In this document: positions 25,755 to 34,923 of the stretch, one piece after another | How positions within the stretch are numbered: the first letter of the stretch is position 1 | Layout of the letters: the number at the start of each line of letters is the position of its first letter | Source: Candidatus Aminicenantota bacterium | Lineage (GTDB): Bacteria; Acidobacteriota; Aminicenantia; Aminicenantales; Aminicenantaceae | Length of the DNA stretch: 64,000 nt | Assembly: GCA_020348385.1 (NCBI GenBank) | Contig: CP070750.1 | Location: forward strand, 2,594,476 to 2,658,475 | Direction of reading: 5' to 3' | Made by a program: the position numbers and the translations under genes | Notes under the pieces: generated by a model | The model's database searches: none | Told to the model about the DNA's origin: nothing | Seen by the model: only the letters and a program-made list of their open reading frames with translations

Positions 25755-27302
25755 TCAACGTGAATGGATAGGGGCACTCCGCCCTTCAGATTTGTATTTC
25801 TCGAGCAGAAGGGTTAATTGTTCCACTATGTCCGGATGTTTTTCCCAGAGATCATTCTTCTCGTTGGGATCGGATCCCAGATCATACAGCTGTCCTGGAG
25901 TATTTGGCTCAGGAGGCCCACCGACAGGTTCTACCCAACCTCCCGAAGTTTTATTGTCGCAGATGAGTTTCCAGTTACCCCGGCGAATGGCAAATGTTCC
26001 ATTCTCGGAATGGGAGACAAGGGAATCCCGGACTGGATATTCTCCCTTTTCCCCGAGCATGGCTGGCAGGATGTTATAGCTATCCGGCCCCGCTTCTGCG
26101 GGCAAATCTGTGGTCAGGATTGCCGCGCAAGTCGCCATCAGATCCGTTAGACAGACTATCTCATCGCATGTGGATCCTGGGTGGATTCTTCCTGGCCATC
26201 GAGCGATAAAAGGGACTCGATGCCCGCCTTCCCAGATATGGGATTTGTACCCGCGCAGCGATCCGGAAGACCGATGCCCCTCAGTTCCATGCCGAGGGCC
26301 GTTGTCGCTGGTCACGATAATCAATGTTTGGTCCGCTATTTTTAGCCGATCCAGGGCTTTGCAAACCTCACCCACGCACCAATCCACCAAATAGACCAGG
26401 TCTCCCCTCGGTCCATCCTGGCTTTTGCCTTTAACAAAATCAGGCGGAAGCCAAGGAGCATGGGGAGATGAAAGAGGGAGGTAGACAAAAAATGGCCGAT
26501 TGGGCATCTCCTTCTGCGTGTTTTCCATGAATGCGATGGCCTTCTCGGTAAAAGTGAGATCCACATCTTCTAGATCGAATCCCCGGGCCATCCATCCAGG
26601 ACGGGGCCTGAAGTCCGGATGTTTGCGCCCATCCACAAAAATGGGCTCATCGGGGATTCCCACGGTATATCTGTTTTGGATGTAGGCAAAGGGACCATCA
26701 ATCGTAGAACAGGCCGCTGTATAATAAGCTTCATCAAAACCGAGGTCCTCCGGTCCGCCTTGGACAGGCTTGCTGAAATCGACGTTCATCCCCTTTCCCG
26801 GATCTCCATCTTGCCAAGAACCTCGCCACATTTTTTTGGCATCTTTCCATGTGGGTGTGAATCCATTTTGCCGAGTCCAGCCCAAACCGATGTGCCACTT
26901 GCCGAAACATCCTGTCCTGTACCCATGCTGTTTTAATAATGACGCTATAGTCAGACGATCAGGTTCGATCAAAGGAGGGGTATAGCCTCCGACCACGCCC
27001 CTTTCCAACCACGTGCGCCAACAATATCTTCCTGTCAGAACGCCATATCGTGTGGGTGAGCAAACCGCAGATGGAGAATGGGCATCGGTGAAGCGGATCC
27101 CCTGATTTGCCAGTTGATCCATGTTGGGTGTGGGAATCTTGGACGCGGGATGGTAGCATTTCACATCCCCATAACCCATATCATCGGCCATTATAAAAAC
27201 GATATTCGGTTTTTTCTTCCTTTGATCAAAAACTTTGCAATCACTCCCCGCAAGCGTGGCTGCTCCCCATCCCAACATCTTTAAAAATTGTCGTCTAAAC
27301 AT
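25755..27302 (-). CDS. Twin-arginine-exported sulfatase (Cys-type, S1-like)
   Basis: A 515-residue arylsulfatase-fold enzyme. The N-terminus MFRRQFLKMLGW is a twin-arginine-type signal. Active-site elements are the metal-binding MADDMGYGD, the formylglycine motif with Cys81 in AVCSPTRYG, GKWHIGL, the second metal site in TSDNGPRHG and a C-terminal subdomain. Length is usual for the family. No clear ribosome site precedes the ATG (AATTTTAAAA), and it lies 15 bases after the LamG-1 stop, so translation may be coupled. It needs formylglycine formation, available from the anSME at 23626. Substrate is a sulfate ester on a sugar; regiospecificity cannot be told. Confidence 0.93.
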   Translation of the reverse strand: MFRRQFLKMLGWGAATLAGSDCKVFDQRKKKPNIVFIMADDMGYGDVKCYHPASKIPTPNMDQLANQGIRFTDAHSPSAVCSPTRYGVLTGRYCWRTWLERGVVGGYTPPLIEPDRLTIASLLKQHGYRTGCFGKWHIGLGWTRQNGFTPTWKDAKKMWRGSWQDGDPGKGMNVDFSKPVQGGPEDLGFDEAYYTAACSTIDGPFAYIQNRYTVGIPDEPIFVDGRKHPDFRPRPGWMARGFDLEDVDLTFTEKAIAFMENTQKEMPNRPFFVYLPLSSPHAPWLPPDFVKGKSQDGPRGDLVYLVDWCVGEVCKALDRLKIADQTLIIVTSDNGPRHGTEGHRSSGSLRGYKSHIWEGGHRVPFIARWPGRIHPGSTCDEIVCLTDLMATCAAILTTDLPAEAGPDSYNILPAMLGEKGEYPVRDSLVSHSENGTFAIRRGNWKLICDNKTSGGWVEPVGGPPEPNTPGQLYDLGSDPNEKNDLWEKHPDIVEQLTLLLEKYKSEGRSAPIHSR

Positions 27303-27317
27303 TTTTAAAATTCAGGA

Positions 27318-29471
27318 TCAATCCCCATCCACTGGGCTCAAGGAGATTTCGACAGTCTGATCAGTTTCCCGATGGAGCCAGACCACCAGGTCATATCGGT
27401 TAACCCGCCGGATGTGACCGTAGCGGAAGAACTTCCCTCGAGGAACCCGCTTCCCGTTCACATAGATTTCCGCATCACGATTTCCCCAATTTTCCACGAT
27501 AAATGCAGGGTTGATAATCGGAGAATCTGGATTGCCTTCTAAGATAAATTGAAGTTTCTTTTCGATTCCATTCTCAAATCCCAAAATCACATAACACCGT
27601 TGAGTCAGGTCATAAAGAGCTTCTTCTGATCCGTTTTCAACGATAAGCTTGGGAGGCAGAAGCCACGAACGTCCCAAGGGAACCAGAGATACAGCCTCAT
27701 CCTTCGTGGCGCCATACATCCAAGCCCACCAGTAGGTTTTCCCTTTTCCTTTATGAGCGGGTGGCCCTCCCCAGGCAAGCGAGAAATGGGATGCCCGGTC
27801 AGCGGCTTGGCAATAACGACCGTCAGAGGGCACTTGAGACACCGGCCAGTGATTCCACCAGGGGAAATGGGAAAAGCCTTTCCGATGCTCGTGGGCGAAT
27901 ATCGAAAACCGATTGGACGTTTCGAAAATTTGAAAGGGTTTACATTCCGATTTCATGTTGACTCGCATTATGACCGGTCTTTCTTCAGGCTCGGTGCCGA
28001 AGTGAAGATACTTATCTCCCTCTCTCACCTTTGGTGTAGTATCGGCCCAAGTGTAGGTGTGAGACTTTCCCTTGAGATTGACTAGAGTCATGGCCGAAAG
28101 CTCTACAACATCCTCCGGCGTTTGACCTGGTTGGCAAAGAGCGATCACTTCCTCAGGCCACAGGGAGCGTCCTTCGGAATGGAGCACGACCTTCCGGATG
28201 CCGACTTGATCGGGATAAAAAGTGTAATATTCGTCCACCCAATCTTCCCATCCTGAGATGGGATTGACCTGGGAGTGGTTTTTGTTGGCCGATGTGGGAC
28301 AATAACGCCAGTGGACAACGACCCGAGCCGGTGTGTTCTCGATGATTCGGACATGGGAAAAGCGGCAGCGGGGATCAAGCATGTGTTCAATACAACCATC
28401 CCGGTTGTTGAAGTTTTCGATGCTCTGGTCTGCCATCCACATATTATTTTTCATGACCCAAGCAGGTCCGTATCGCGTTCCCCGCCAAAAAACCACCCGC
28501 ACCGGCGAATCATCGAATTGGACCACGACATCTGGATCGGAGGAGACCGGCCAGAGCGCATCCCATTCGGGATAATACTGGAGGCGCATGTAGGATGCTC
28601 CGAAAACTCCAGGACCGGGTGGGCCCGATGGCATGATTCGTGCTGGAAGATCGGGTTTATCTTCCGGCGTGGACGCCTTGTAGTTTTCTGCGATCGTTTC
28701 TTCCTTTAGAGCATTGTTGTGAATCAAAACCTCGTCCAAAATTCCATCCAACGAATACCAGCAGGCCAATGTGGCGAACGCACGGACGGGATGCGTCGGT
28801 TCGAGCATCTGATGGGACATTCCCATCCTGAGATCTTCATCTTCCGCTTGACGAAATCTGCCGTCGATTTTCATTCCGCCAGCCTTTTGCCCGTCAACGT
28901 ACAGGACAACACCCTCGTCCTGATGGAACGTGGCTGCAACATGAGTCCAAGTGTGTAGCGGGATCTTCTTTTCTGTCCGGCAGACGTTCCACCCTTGGGC
29001 GCCGATGTGCAGCCCCAGGTACCCTTCCGGACTGATCCCAAAAAAGAATCCGGCCTTGGGCGAATTCACCACGATGTCGTCTGGCCAACAGACCATGTCC
29101 TGATTCGAGTTCATGCTGATGGTATTCTCCTGCGCAACGATGGGGGCCCAGTTCCAGGGATAGGCGCCCAAAGCAATCCAAGCCTCGAGGGTAAAATCCG
29201 GGCCAAACTTCGGAACATTGTCTGTCTGCTTAACAATACAAGTCGTGTATCCATCCATCACAATGGCCTGGCCTTTTACACCTTTAAGCAACCGGAATTT
29301 CCCCTCGATTGTATCTTTTTCACCGCTGATAATGTCTTGGACCTTCCCCTCCTCTACTCGATCAAAGCTCCATTGCGCAACCATCGTGTCATCTTGGGCC
29401 CTTGAGATGTTTGTCCCAGAGAAAACAACACATAGGATTAAAACCAAGAATTTCCATGCCTCTATTCTCAT
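27318..29471 (-). CDS. Secreted LamG protein, paralogue 1 of 3, with uncharacterised C-terminal region
   Basis: The ATG at 29471 follows AAAGGAGAG and starts a Sec signal (MRIEAWKFLVLILCVVF); 717 residues result. A LamG/concanavalin-like domain occupies roughly residues 30-260 (WSFDRVEEGKVQD, DGYTTCIVKQ, FTLEAWIALG, TWTHVAATFHQDEGVVLYVDG). Behind it comes a block conserved in all three paralogues: PSGPPGPGVFGASY, QFDDSPVRVVFWRG, CRFSHVRIIENTPARVVV and WVDEYYTFYPDQVGIRKV. The last 150 residues are beta-rich and end with a small Ig-like part. No known catalytic residue set can be assigned, although the conserved Trp, Asp, Arg, His and Tyr residues suggest carbohydrate binding or an enzyme. It lies between the sulfatase and zinc alcohol dehydrogenase genes. 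Confidence 0.85.
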   Translation of the reverse strand: MRIEAWKFLVLILCVVFSGTNISRAQDDTMVAQWSFDRVEEGKVQDIISGEKDTIEGKFRLLKGVKGQAIVMDGYTTCIVKQTDNVPKFGPDFTLEAWIALGAYPWNWAPIVAQENTISMNSNQDMVCWPDDIVVNSPKAGFFFGISPEGYLGLHIGAQGWNVCRTEKKIPLHTWTHVAATFHQDEGVVLYVDGQKAGGMKIDGRFRQAEDEDLRMGMSHQMLEPTHPVRAFATLACWYSLDGILDEVLIHNNALKEETIAENYKASTPEDKPDLPARIMPSGPPGPGVFGASYMRLQYYPEWDALWPVSSDPDVVVQFDDSPVRVVFWRGTRYGPAWVMKNNMWMADQSIENFNNRDGCIEHMLDPRCRFSHVRIIENTPARVVVHWRYCPTSANKNHSQVNPISGWEDWVDEYYTFYPDQVGIRKVVLHSEGRSLWPEEVIALCQPGQTPEDVVELSAMTLVNLKGKSHTYTWADTTPKVREGDKYLHFGTEPEERPVIMRVNMKSECKPFQIFETSNRFSIFAHEHRKGFSHFPWWNHWPVSQVPSDGRYCQAADRASHFSLAWGGPPAHKGKGKTYWWAWMYGATKDEAVSLVPLGRSWLLPPKLIVENGSEEALYDLTQRCYVILGFENGIEKKLQFILEGNPDSPIINPAFIVENWGNRDAEIYVNGKRVPRGKFFRYGHIRRVNRYDLVVWLHRETDQTVEISLSPVDGD

Positions 29472-29550
29472 ATTGCTCTCCTTTTTTTTCCCTAGATCTA
29501 TTTTATACAACCTGTTTCAAGCACCTCTGTATGCGACTATCACCCAAATG

Positions 29551-30570
29551 TCACAGATCTACCAGCACCTTCATCGTCTTGTCCTGGTGCTTTTCGATAA
29601 ATTCAAATGCTTTTGGGTAATCTTCGAAGGCAAAATGCTGACTGATCAAAGGATCAAGGTGGACATTCTTCGATTGTATCAAGTCGATCGCAATCCGATA
29701 GTCTTCGGCCCTGTACATCAGTGTTCCGATCATACGAAGTTCTTTATCTTGGACCAACCCGATATCCACTGATGGTTTTTCTCCGAATACGCCCACGACA
29801 ACAACGTCTGTTCCCTTCCGAGCCAAATGGATAGCGAACTCTATCGTTTCCTCTACCCCCACACACTCCAAGATGGCATCTGCTCCGTCACGGCCAAAAT
29901 ATTCCTCGACTTTTGTATCGAGGTTTTCAAACGAGACATTGACGGGATGGTCGATCCCACAGTTTTTGGCAACCTCCAAGCGGTAGTCGCTGATATCCGT
30001 TATCAAAACCGCCCTTGCCCCGAGACCTTTGGCAGATTGTGCTGTCAAGTTTCCGATCGGGCCGGCCCCGAGAATCAACAAATTCATCCCGCCGACATTT
30101 CCCAATCGCTTGACCGCATGCACACCGACCGCCACAGGCTCCACCATGGCCCCGTAATCCAGACTCATTCCTTCGGGCAGCTTCACAACCAACTTGTGGT
30201 CTACAGGGATGAATTCCCGGGCAGCTCCATCCTCCTGGCAACCGATCACTTTAAGAGCATTACAAATATGATAATTGCCGTGTGTGCAGGGATAACAATC
30301 TCCACACACCAATTGGGGCATGACTGTCACCCTGTCCCCCTCGGAAAATCCTTGGACCTTTTCGCCGACGCTGGCAATCTCACCGGAAAATTCGTGGCCC
30401 TGGACGATCGGACAGCTGATATAGGGATGTTTATCGTAGTATGCGTGAATGTCCGAACCGCAGATGCCGATCCTTTTCACTTTGATCAAAACTTGGTTTT
30501 CGGTGAATTCCGGTATATCCACCTCTTCCAAGATAAGCTTCTCCGGCTCGACCAATCTGGCTTGCCTCAT
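29551..30570 (-). CDS. Zinc-dependent medium-chain alcohol/sugar-alcohol dehydrogenase
   Basis: The ATG at 30570 follows AAAGGAGAAG; 339 residues result. GICGSDIHAY and GHEFSG (catalytic zinc Cys, His, Glu), the structural-zinc Cys set CGDCYPCTHGNYHIC and the NAD-binding ILGAGPIGNLTA are all visible. It is cytoplasmic. Close families are threonine dehydrogenase, sorbitol/xylitol dehydrogenase and L-galactonate-type 5-dehydrogenase; the operon context favours a sugar alcohol, sugar acid or sugar derivative. It lies between LamG paralogues 1 and 2. Confidence 0.92.
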   Translation of the reverse strand: MRQARLVEPEKLILEEVDIPEFTENQVLIKVKRIGICGSDIHAYYDKHPYISCPIVQGHEFSGEIASVGEKVQGFSEGDRVTVMPQLVCGDCYPCTHGNYHICNALKVIGCQEDGAAREFIPVDHKLVVKLPEGMSLDYGAMVEPVAVGVHAVKRLGNVGGMNLLILGAGPIGNLTAQSAKGLGARAVLITDISDYRLEVAKNCGIDHPVNVSFENLDTKVEEYFGRDGADAILECVGVEETIEFAIHLARKGTDVVVVGVFGEKPSVDIGLVQDKELRMIGTLMYRAEDYRIAIDLIQSKNVHLDPLISQHFAFEDYPKAFEFIEKHQDKTMKVLVDL

Positions 30571-30605
30571 CTTTCTTCTCCTTTTCTTGGGCAAAATTCT
30601 CGCAG

Positions 30606-32708
30606 TCAGATCTTCTGATTAGAAATCTTGATCTTCACTGGAATTACCGATTCTTTTTCGATCCAAACAACCAGGTTGCATCCTTCCAACGTCCGGATAT
30701 ATCCTATCCGGTACCCAAACCCCTTCTTCAAGGCTCGCCCATCAACTGCCACCACAACCTCTTCTTCTCCCCAGTTTTTGAGGATAAAACAACCATTCAT
30801 CATCGGGGAATCCGGACTCGCATCCATCATCAACTCTATAAAAGGCTCATCTGGTCCCTCATAGTTCAGTCGATAGGCCCGCTGGGAAAAATCATATCCA
30901 TCACTTCTTATGTTTCCAGAGATCACTTCCAGCTTTGGTGCCTGAACCCACGACTTGGCCAATGGAATCAGAAAGTCGAAAGATTTATCATTCATTCCGT
31001 ACAGGGAACTGATCCAAAGCCGGTCATCATCCGTATGTATAACCGGGTCCGTGATCGGAAACCCAAGGAAGCTGGCAGCTCTGTCGGTTGTCCATTGTGT
31101 GCGTCCATCGCAGCGCATCTGTCCAACGGGCCAGTGGCTGCAGGATCCCGGCCGGGATAGCGAATCGATATTCATGTCTTTGAGGTAGTGCATTCTCCCG
31201 CCCGGTTCAAATATGATGAAGGGCTTGTTTTCTGATTTCAGGTTGTGCATCTGTATCATCGGATTTTCAGGAATTGGTTTGTCTGTCTTTCTCGGTGGAT
31301 TTTGAATGTATGAAAACGTCTGCTTCTGCCCTTTCAAGTTGGCAATGGTGACATATTCTTCGTTGACCACATCCCCCTGCACCTGTCCAGGCCCTGTCAA
31401 AGGAATGGATTCTTGGAACTGTCGGGGCCTACCCAGAGATCCTTTCTCCCAGTTGTAATTCCGGATCCCTGTTTGATCAGGATAAATGTAGTAGTACTCA
31501 TCGACCCAGCAACCCCAGCTTGTCCGGGGATCGACATTCCGGAGGTTGTCAAAAGCGCTAACCGGCGCATATCGCCACTGGACAACTACCCGCGCAGGCG
31601 TGTTTTCGATGATCCGGACATGCGAATATCGACAGTGACGATCCTGCATATGCTCAAAACATCCCTCATCATCATTCCAGGCCTCCACACTTTGATCTGC
31701 CATCCAGAGATTGTTTTCAGTCACCCAGGCCGGCGAATACCGGGTTCCTCGCCAAAAAACGACTCGGACCGGAGAGTTGTCGAACTGGACGACCACGTCG
31801 GGATGATCGCCGATCCGCCACAAGTCATCCCACTCCCAGTAGTATTCAAGGTGGGTGTAATAAGCTCCAAACCGGCCAGGCCCAGCCGGACCGGATGGGA
31901 GCACACGGGGTGCGATATCTGGTTGGACAGGAAGCTTTTGGCCAGCTATGGATTTTGTGAAATTTTCCGCACCCAAAGCTTTGCCATGGATCTTGATCTC
32001 GTCCAGGATGGCATCCAGAGAATACCAATCGGGAATGGTCCCATGCTCTCTATGTATGTAGGCCGGCTTTTCTGGACCGGGAACCGAACCGATGATAAGT
32101 TCCGCTCGCCTTGGCAAGTTCATCCGCCCCTGGAATTCCAGCCGGGCCTGTTCTTGGCCATCAATAAAGACGGCAAGGCCTTTAGCCGGATCGAACACCC
32201 CGGCAACATGGGCCCAAGTACTAAGGGGTATTATATTATCAGATATACAAGTTCTCCACGCGCTCCCGGAGAAAACCTTCATAGCCAGCTCTCCGCCGGG
32301 GCCGATCTCCAGAGCATACCCTGCGCTGTTTCCGGCGTGGCTGATCACAGGACACCAGCTCCAGGGATAGGCTGCGATGGCAACCCATGCCTCGATGGTG
32401 AAAGCACCGGAAAGCACAGGCGCCTCGCCTGCTTTCCGTGTCACAATAGTGGTGTAGCCGTCAAATTTTATGGCCTCACCAGATACGCCGGACACAATCC
32501 GGAAATTTCCGCTGATCGGATCATCCAAGTTTTTGACTTTTTCCTGGACCGAATCGACAGTTTTCCCTTCAAACGCCCACCAAGCGACGGGTTTTGTCTC
32601 ATCGCATATTCCCTTCGATACAGAGAGGATTAAAATTAGCATAAAAGCTGCCGCGATGGAAAAACGCTGCCTCCCGGGATACGACCAATCAAAATATTCT
32701 TTTTTCAT
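30606..32708 (-). CDS. Secreted LamG protein, paralogue 2 of 3
   Basis: The ATG at 32708 has an AAGGGA site about eight bases upstream and is preferred to the upstream TTG at 32723. The 700-residue product has a signal peptide after a polar, basic leader (SIAAAFMLILILSVSKG). The LamG domain covers about 40-240 (WWAFEGKTVDS, AFTIEAWVAIAAYPWSW, STWAHVAGVFDPAKGLAVFIDG). The shared C-terminal block follows: PSGPAGPGRFGAYY, QFDNSPVRVVFWRG, CRYSHVRIIENTPARVVV, WVDEYYYIYPDQTGIRNY. It is closely related to paralogues 1 and 3; function is unknown. A 406-codon open frame on the other strand (31413-32633) is a composition artefact. Confidence 0.85.
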   Translation of the reverse strand: MKKEYFDWSYPGRQRFSIAAAFMLILILSVSKGICDETKPVAWWAFEGKTVDSVQEKVKNLDDPISGNFRIVSGVSGEAIKFDGYTTIVTRKAGEAPVLSGAFTIEAWVAIAAYPWSWCPVISHAGNSAGYALEIGPGGELAMKVFSGSAWRTCISDNIIPLSTWAHVAGVFDPAKGLAVFIDGQEQARLEFQGRMNLPRRAELIIGSVPGPEKPAYIHREHGTIPDWYSLDAILDEIKIHGKALGAENFTKSIAGQKLPVQPDIAPRVLPSGPAGPGRFGAYYTHLEYYWEWDDLWRIGDHPDVVVQFDNSPVRVVFWRGTRYSPAWVTENNLWMADQSVEAWNDDEGCFEHMQDRHCRYSHVRIIENTPARVVVQWRYAPVSAFDNLRNVDPRTSWGCWVDEYYYIYPDQTGIRNYNWEKGSLGRPRQFQESIPLTGPGQVQGDVVNEEYVTIANLKGQKQTFSYIQNPPRKTDKPIPENPMIQMHNLKSENKPFIIFEPGGRMHYLKDMNIDSLSRPGSCSHWPVGQMRCDGRTQWTTDRAASFLGFPITDPVIHTDDDRLWISSLYGMNDKSFDFLIPLAKSWVQAPKLEVISGNIRSDGYDFSQRAYRLNYEGPDEPFIELMMDASPDSPMMNGCFILKNWGEEEVVVAVDGRALKKGFGYRIGYIRTLEGCNLVVWIEKESVIPVKIKISNQKI

Positions 32709-32753
32709 CTCTTTTCCCTTCAAAAGACATATTATTCTTTTTTACTCCGTATT

Positions 32754-34901
32754 TTAATCTATTTTTTTAGTCAGAATCATTCTGACGGGAATTGTTGATG
32801 TTTTTTTGAGCCAGAGCAACAGATCAGTCCCATCGATGACTCTAACTGTTCCAATTCGGAAATCTCTTCCAGGGATTAGCCGTCGTCCTTCCAGCAAAAC
32901 CTCAGTCCCATACTCCTCCCAACCTTTGACAACCAAGCAAGCATTGACAAGGGGCGACTCTGAGCTGGCCAGGAATTCCAATTCCATCATAGCTGGATGT
33001 GACTCTGGGACACAGTGCACAATGTATGCCCGCTGAGAGATATCGTAGCCGCTGCTTGACGCATCTCCTTGAACGACTTTGAGTTCAGGAGGCCTGATCC
33101 AAGACTTAGCTAGAGGCAGCAATTCGGAAGCGCCTCCTAAAGTAGCACCATAGAACATAACCACCCATCTATTAGATCCTGCTCCAAGATGTCGTCGGGG
33201 TTGATTGTAAGAAATCGAGAAGCTCGTTGCCCGGTCTGCGGCCTGAACAAATCTTCCATCAGAGTGCACCTGACACACTGGCCAGTGATTGTAGGCAGGG
33301 AAATTGATCACTTTGCTCCGGACCCGGCCAACATAGACAACCGGTCTGTTTCCTGGCTCGAAAATAACAAAAGGCTTGGCCTTTGCTCTCATGTTTATCA
33401 CTTGGATAACCGGATTGTCTGGCCTGAGGTCGCGGACAATGCTCGGATCCCTAGGAAGGTTTCGCCTCTCCCGTGTATCAACGGTCTCATCGTCAGGCCA
33501 GGAATAAGTATGACTGAAACCCTCCAAGTTGAGTAATGTGAGCGCTTCGTGCTTTAGAACATCACCGGCATTCTGTCCTGGATGACAAAGGACACTCGTC
33601 TCTTGAATTTGGAGCCAGGGAAGTTCATGTCCGGATTCGGGTTGACGCCATAGGACTTTACGAATGCCTGTCCCATCTGGGTAAAATGTATAATATTCAT
33701 CTATCCACCAGGCCCACCCTGTCCTATCTTCAACCGTCCACAAGTTGTTTCGGGAACTGACGGGAGCATACCTCCAATGGACCACGGCTCGGGCGGGGGT
33801 GTTCTCTATAATCCGGACATGGGAATAGAGGCAATGGATATCCTGCATATGTTCTACACAGCCTTCATCATTCCCAGACTCGCCACTCTGATCAGCAAGC
33901 CATAGACCATTCTCCGTAATCCAAGCCGGGGAATAACGCAATCCTCGCCAGAATACCACTCGTACTGGAGAGTCATCAAATTGTACAATAACATCGGGAT
34001 GATCCGACACCGGCCAGAGAGCATCCCATTCTTCGTAATACCGAAGTCGAGTATAATATGCCCCAAAACGACCGGGTCCAGGAGGCCCTGAAGGCATGAC
34101 TCTGGGAGGAATATCTGGAAAAGCGGATGGTTGTTTTACAGAGTAGCTGTTTATAACCTCAAAAGGCGATAATTCTCTTTTGAAGATTTTGACCTCATCT
34201 AAAATCCCATCCAAGGAAAACCATGACGGAAGGGTTCCGGCGCCCGGAGGCACAGCATGGGAGGGCTTTTTTTTCTCGCGATTCATTCCAATCAAAAGAT
34301 CACGATCGAATGCCGGAGTAATCCGCCCCTTAACCAATAATTCACCCGAGATTTCTCCGTTTACGTAGAGTTTTATTCCGCTATCTGTATCGTATACAGC
34401 ACAAACATGAGTCCACTTCCTGAGAGGGATTCTTGCTTCGGAAATGCAGTTCTTCCATTCTCGATTAACTGCTGCATGGAATCCGACCTCTCCCTGAGGG
34501 CCAATTCCAAAAAAATAGCCCGCCTCGCCCTCTTTTTCCTGGGCAACAACGGGACACCAGTTCCAGGGATAAGCTGCGATCGCAATCCAAGCTTCAATAG
34601 AAAATGCCCCGGATAAGCGTGGAGATTTAGATGCTTCCCGGGTTACGACTGTCGTAAATCCATCCAGTTTGAGCGCATTCCCTTGAACTCCTGGTACATG
34701 CTTGAAATTTCCGGTGATGTCATCCTCGATCTGTCCAATACTATCCAAAGTCTTTCCCTCTCGGGAGTGCTCAAATTTCCACCAGGAAACTAGGTCTTGT
34801 TCATTACCAAAGGCATCGATCAGGAATATGCAACCAGCTAATAATAAACCCAATGCAACAATACTGAAGAAACTCGAATAAGCTGAATTTTTAGTTTTCA
34901 T
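32754..34901 (-). CDS. Exported LamG protein, paralogue 3 of 3 (possible lipoprotein)
   Basis: The 715-residue product has a hydrophobic signal with an LLAGC lipobox-like sequence near residue 24. If used it would make this the lipid-anchored member of the trio. LamG spans about 40-250 (WWKFEHSREGKTLDS, AFSIEAWIAIAAYPWNW, WTHVCAVYDTDSGIKLYVNG); the conserved block has PSGPPGPGRFGAYYTRL, QFDDSPVRVVFWRG, CLYSHVRIIENTPARAVV and WIDEYYTFYPDGTGIRKV. It contains a Glu/Arg-rich insertion near residue 490 absent from the others. It follows the iron alcohol dehydrogenase by 22 bases. Function is unknown. Confidence 0.85.
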   Translation of the reverse strand: MKTKNSAYSSFFSIVALGLLLAGCIFLIDAFGNEQDLVSWWKFEHSREGKTLDSIGQIEDDITGNFKHVPGVQGNALKLDGFTTVVTREASKSPRLSGAFSIEAWIAIAAYPWNWCPVVAQEKEGEAGYFFGIGPQGEVGFHAAVNREWKNCISEARIPLRKWTHVCAVYDTDSGIKLYVNGEISGELLVKGRITPAFDRDLLIGMNREKKKPSHAVPPGAGTLPSWFSLDGILDEVKIFKRELSPFEVINSYSVKQPSAFPDIPPRVMPSGPPGPGRFGAYYTRLRYYEEWDALWPVSDHPDVIVQFDDSPVRVVFWRGLRYSPAWITENGLWLADQSGESGNDEGCVEHMQDIHCLYSHVRIIENTPARAVVHWRYAPVSSRNNLWTVEDRTGWAWWIDEYYTFYPDGTGIRKVLWRQPESGHELPWLQIQETSVLCHPGQNAGDVLKHEALTLLNLEGFSHTYSWPDDETVDTRERRNLPRDPSIVRDLRPDNPVIQVINMRAKAKPFVIFEPGNRPVVYVGRVRSKVINFPAYNHWPVCQVHSDGRFVQAADRATSFSISYNQPRRHLGAGSNRWVVMFYGATLGGASELLPLAKSWIRPPELKVVQGDASSSGYDISQRAYIVHCVPESHPAMMELEFLASSESPLVNACLVVKGWEEYGTEVLLEGRRLIPGRDFRIGTVRVIDGTDLLLWLKKTSTIPVRMILTKKID

Positions 34902-34923
34902 CCCGATTGTGGCTCCCCTTGGA

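Noticed and set aside
29827-30618. 263-codon frame opposite the zinc dehydrogenase
   Set aside because: Antisense shadow; the minus strand has complete zinc and NAD motifs.
31413-32633. 406-codon plus-strand open frame opposite LamG-2
   Set aside because: It lies wholly antisense to a well supported gene with conserved paralogues, has no matching domain, and an equally long frame is expected from the codon bias.
32754-34901. Frame change or pseudogene in LamG trio
   Set aside because: All three frames are intact from signal to stop and align along their whole length.
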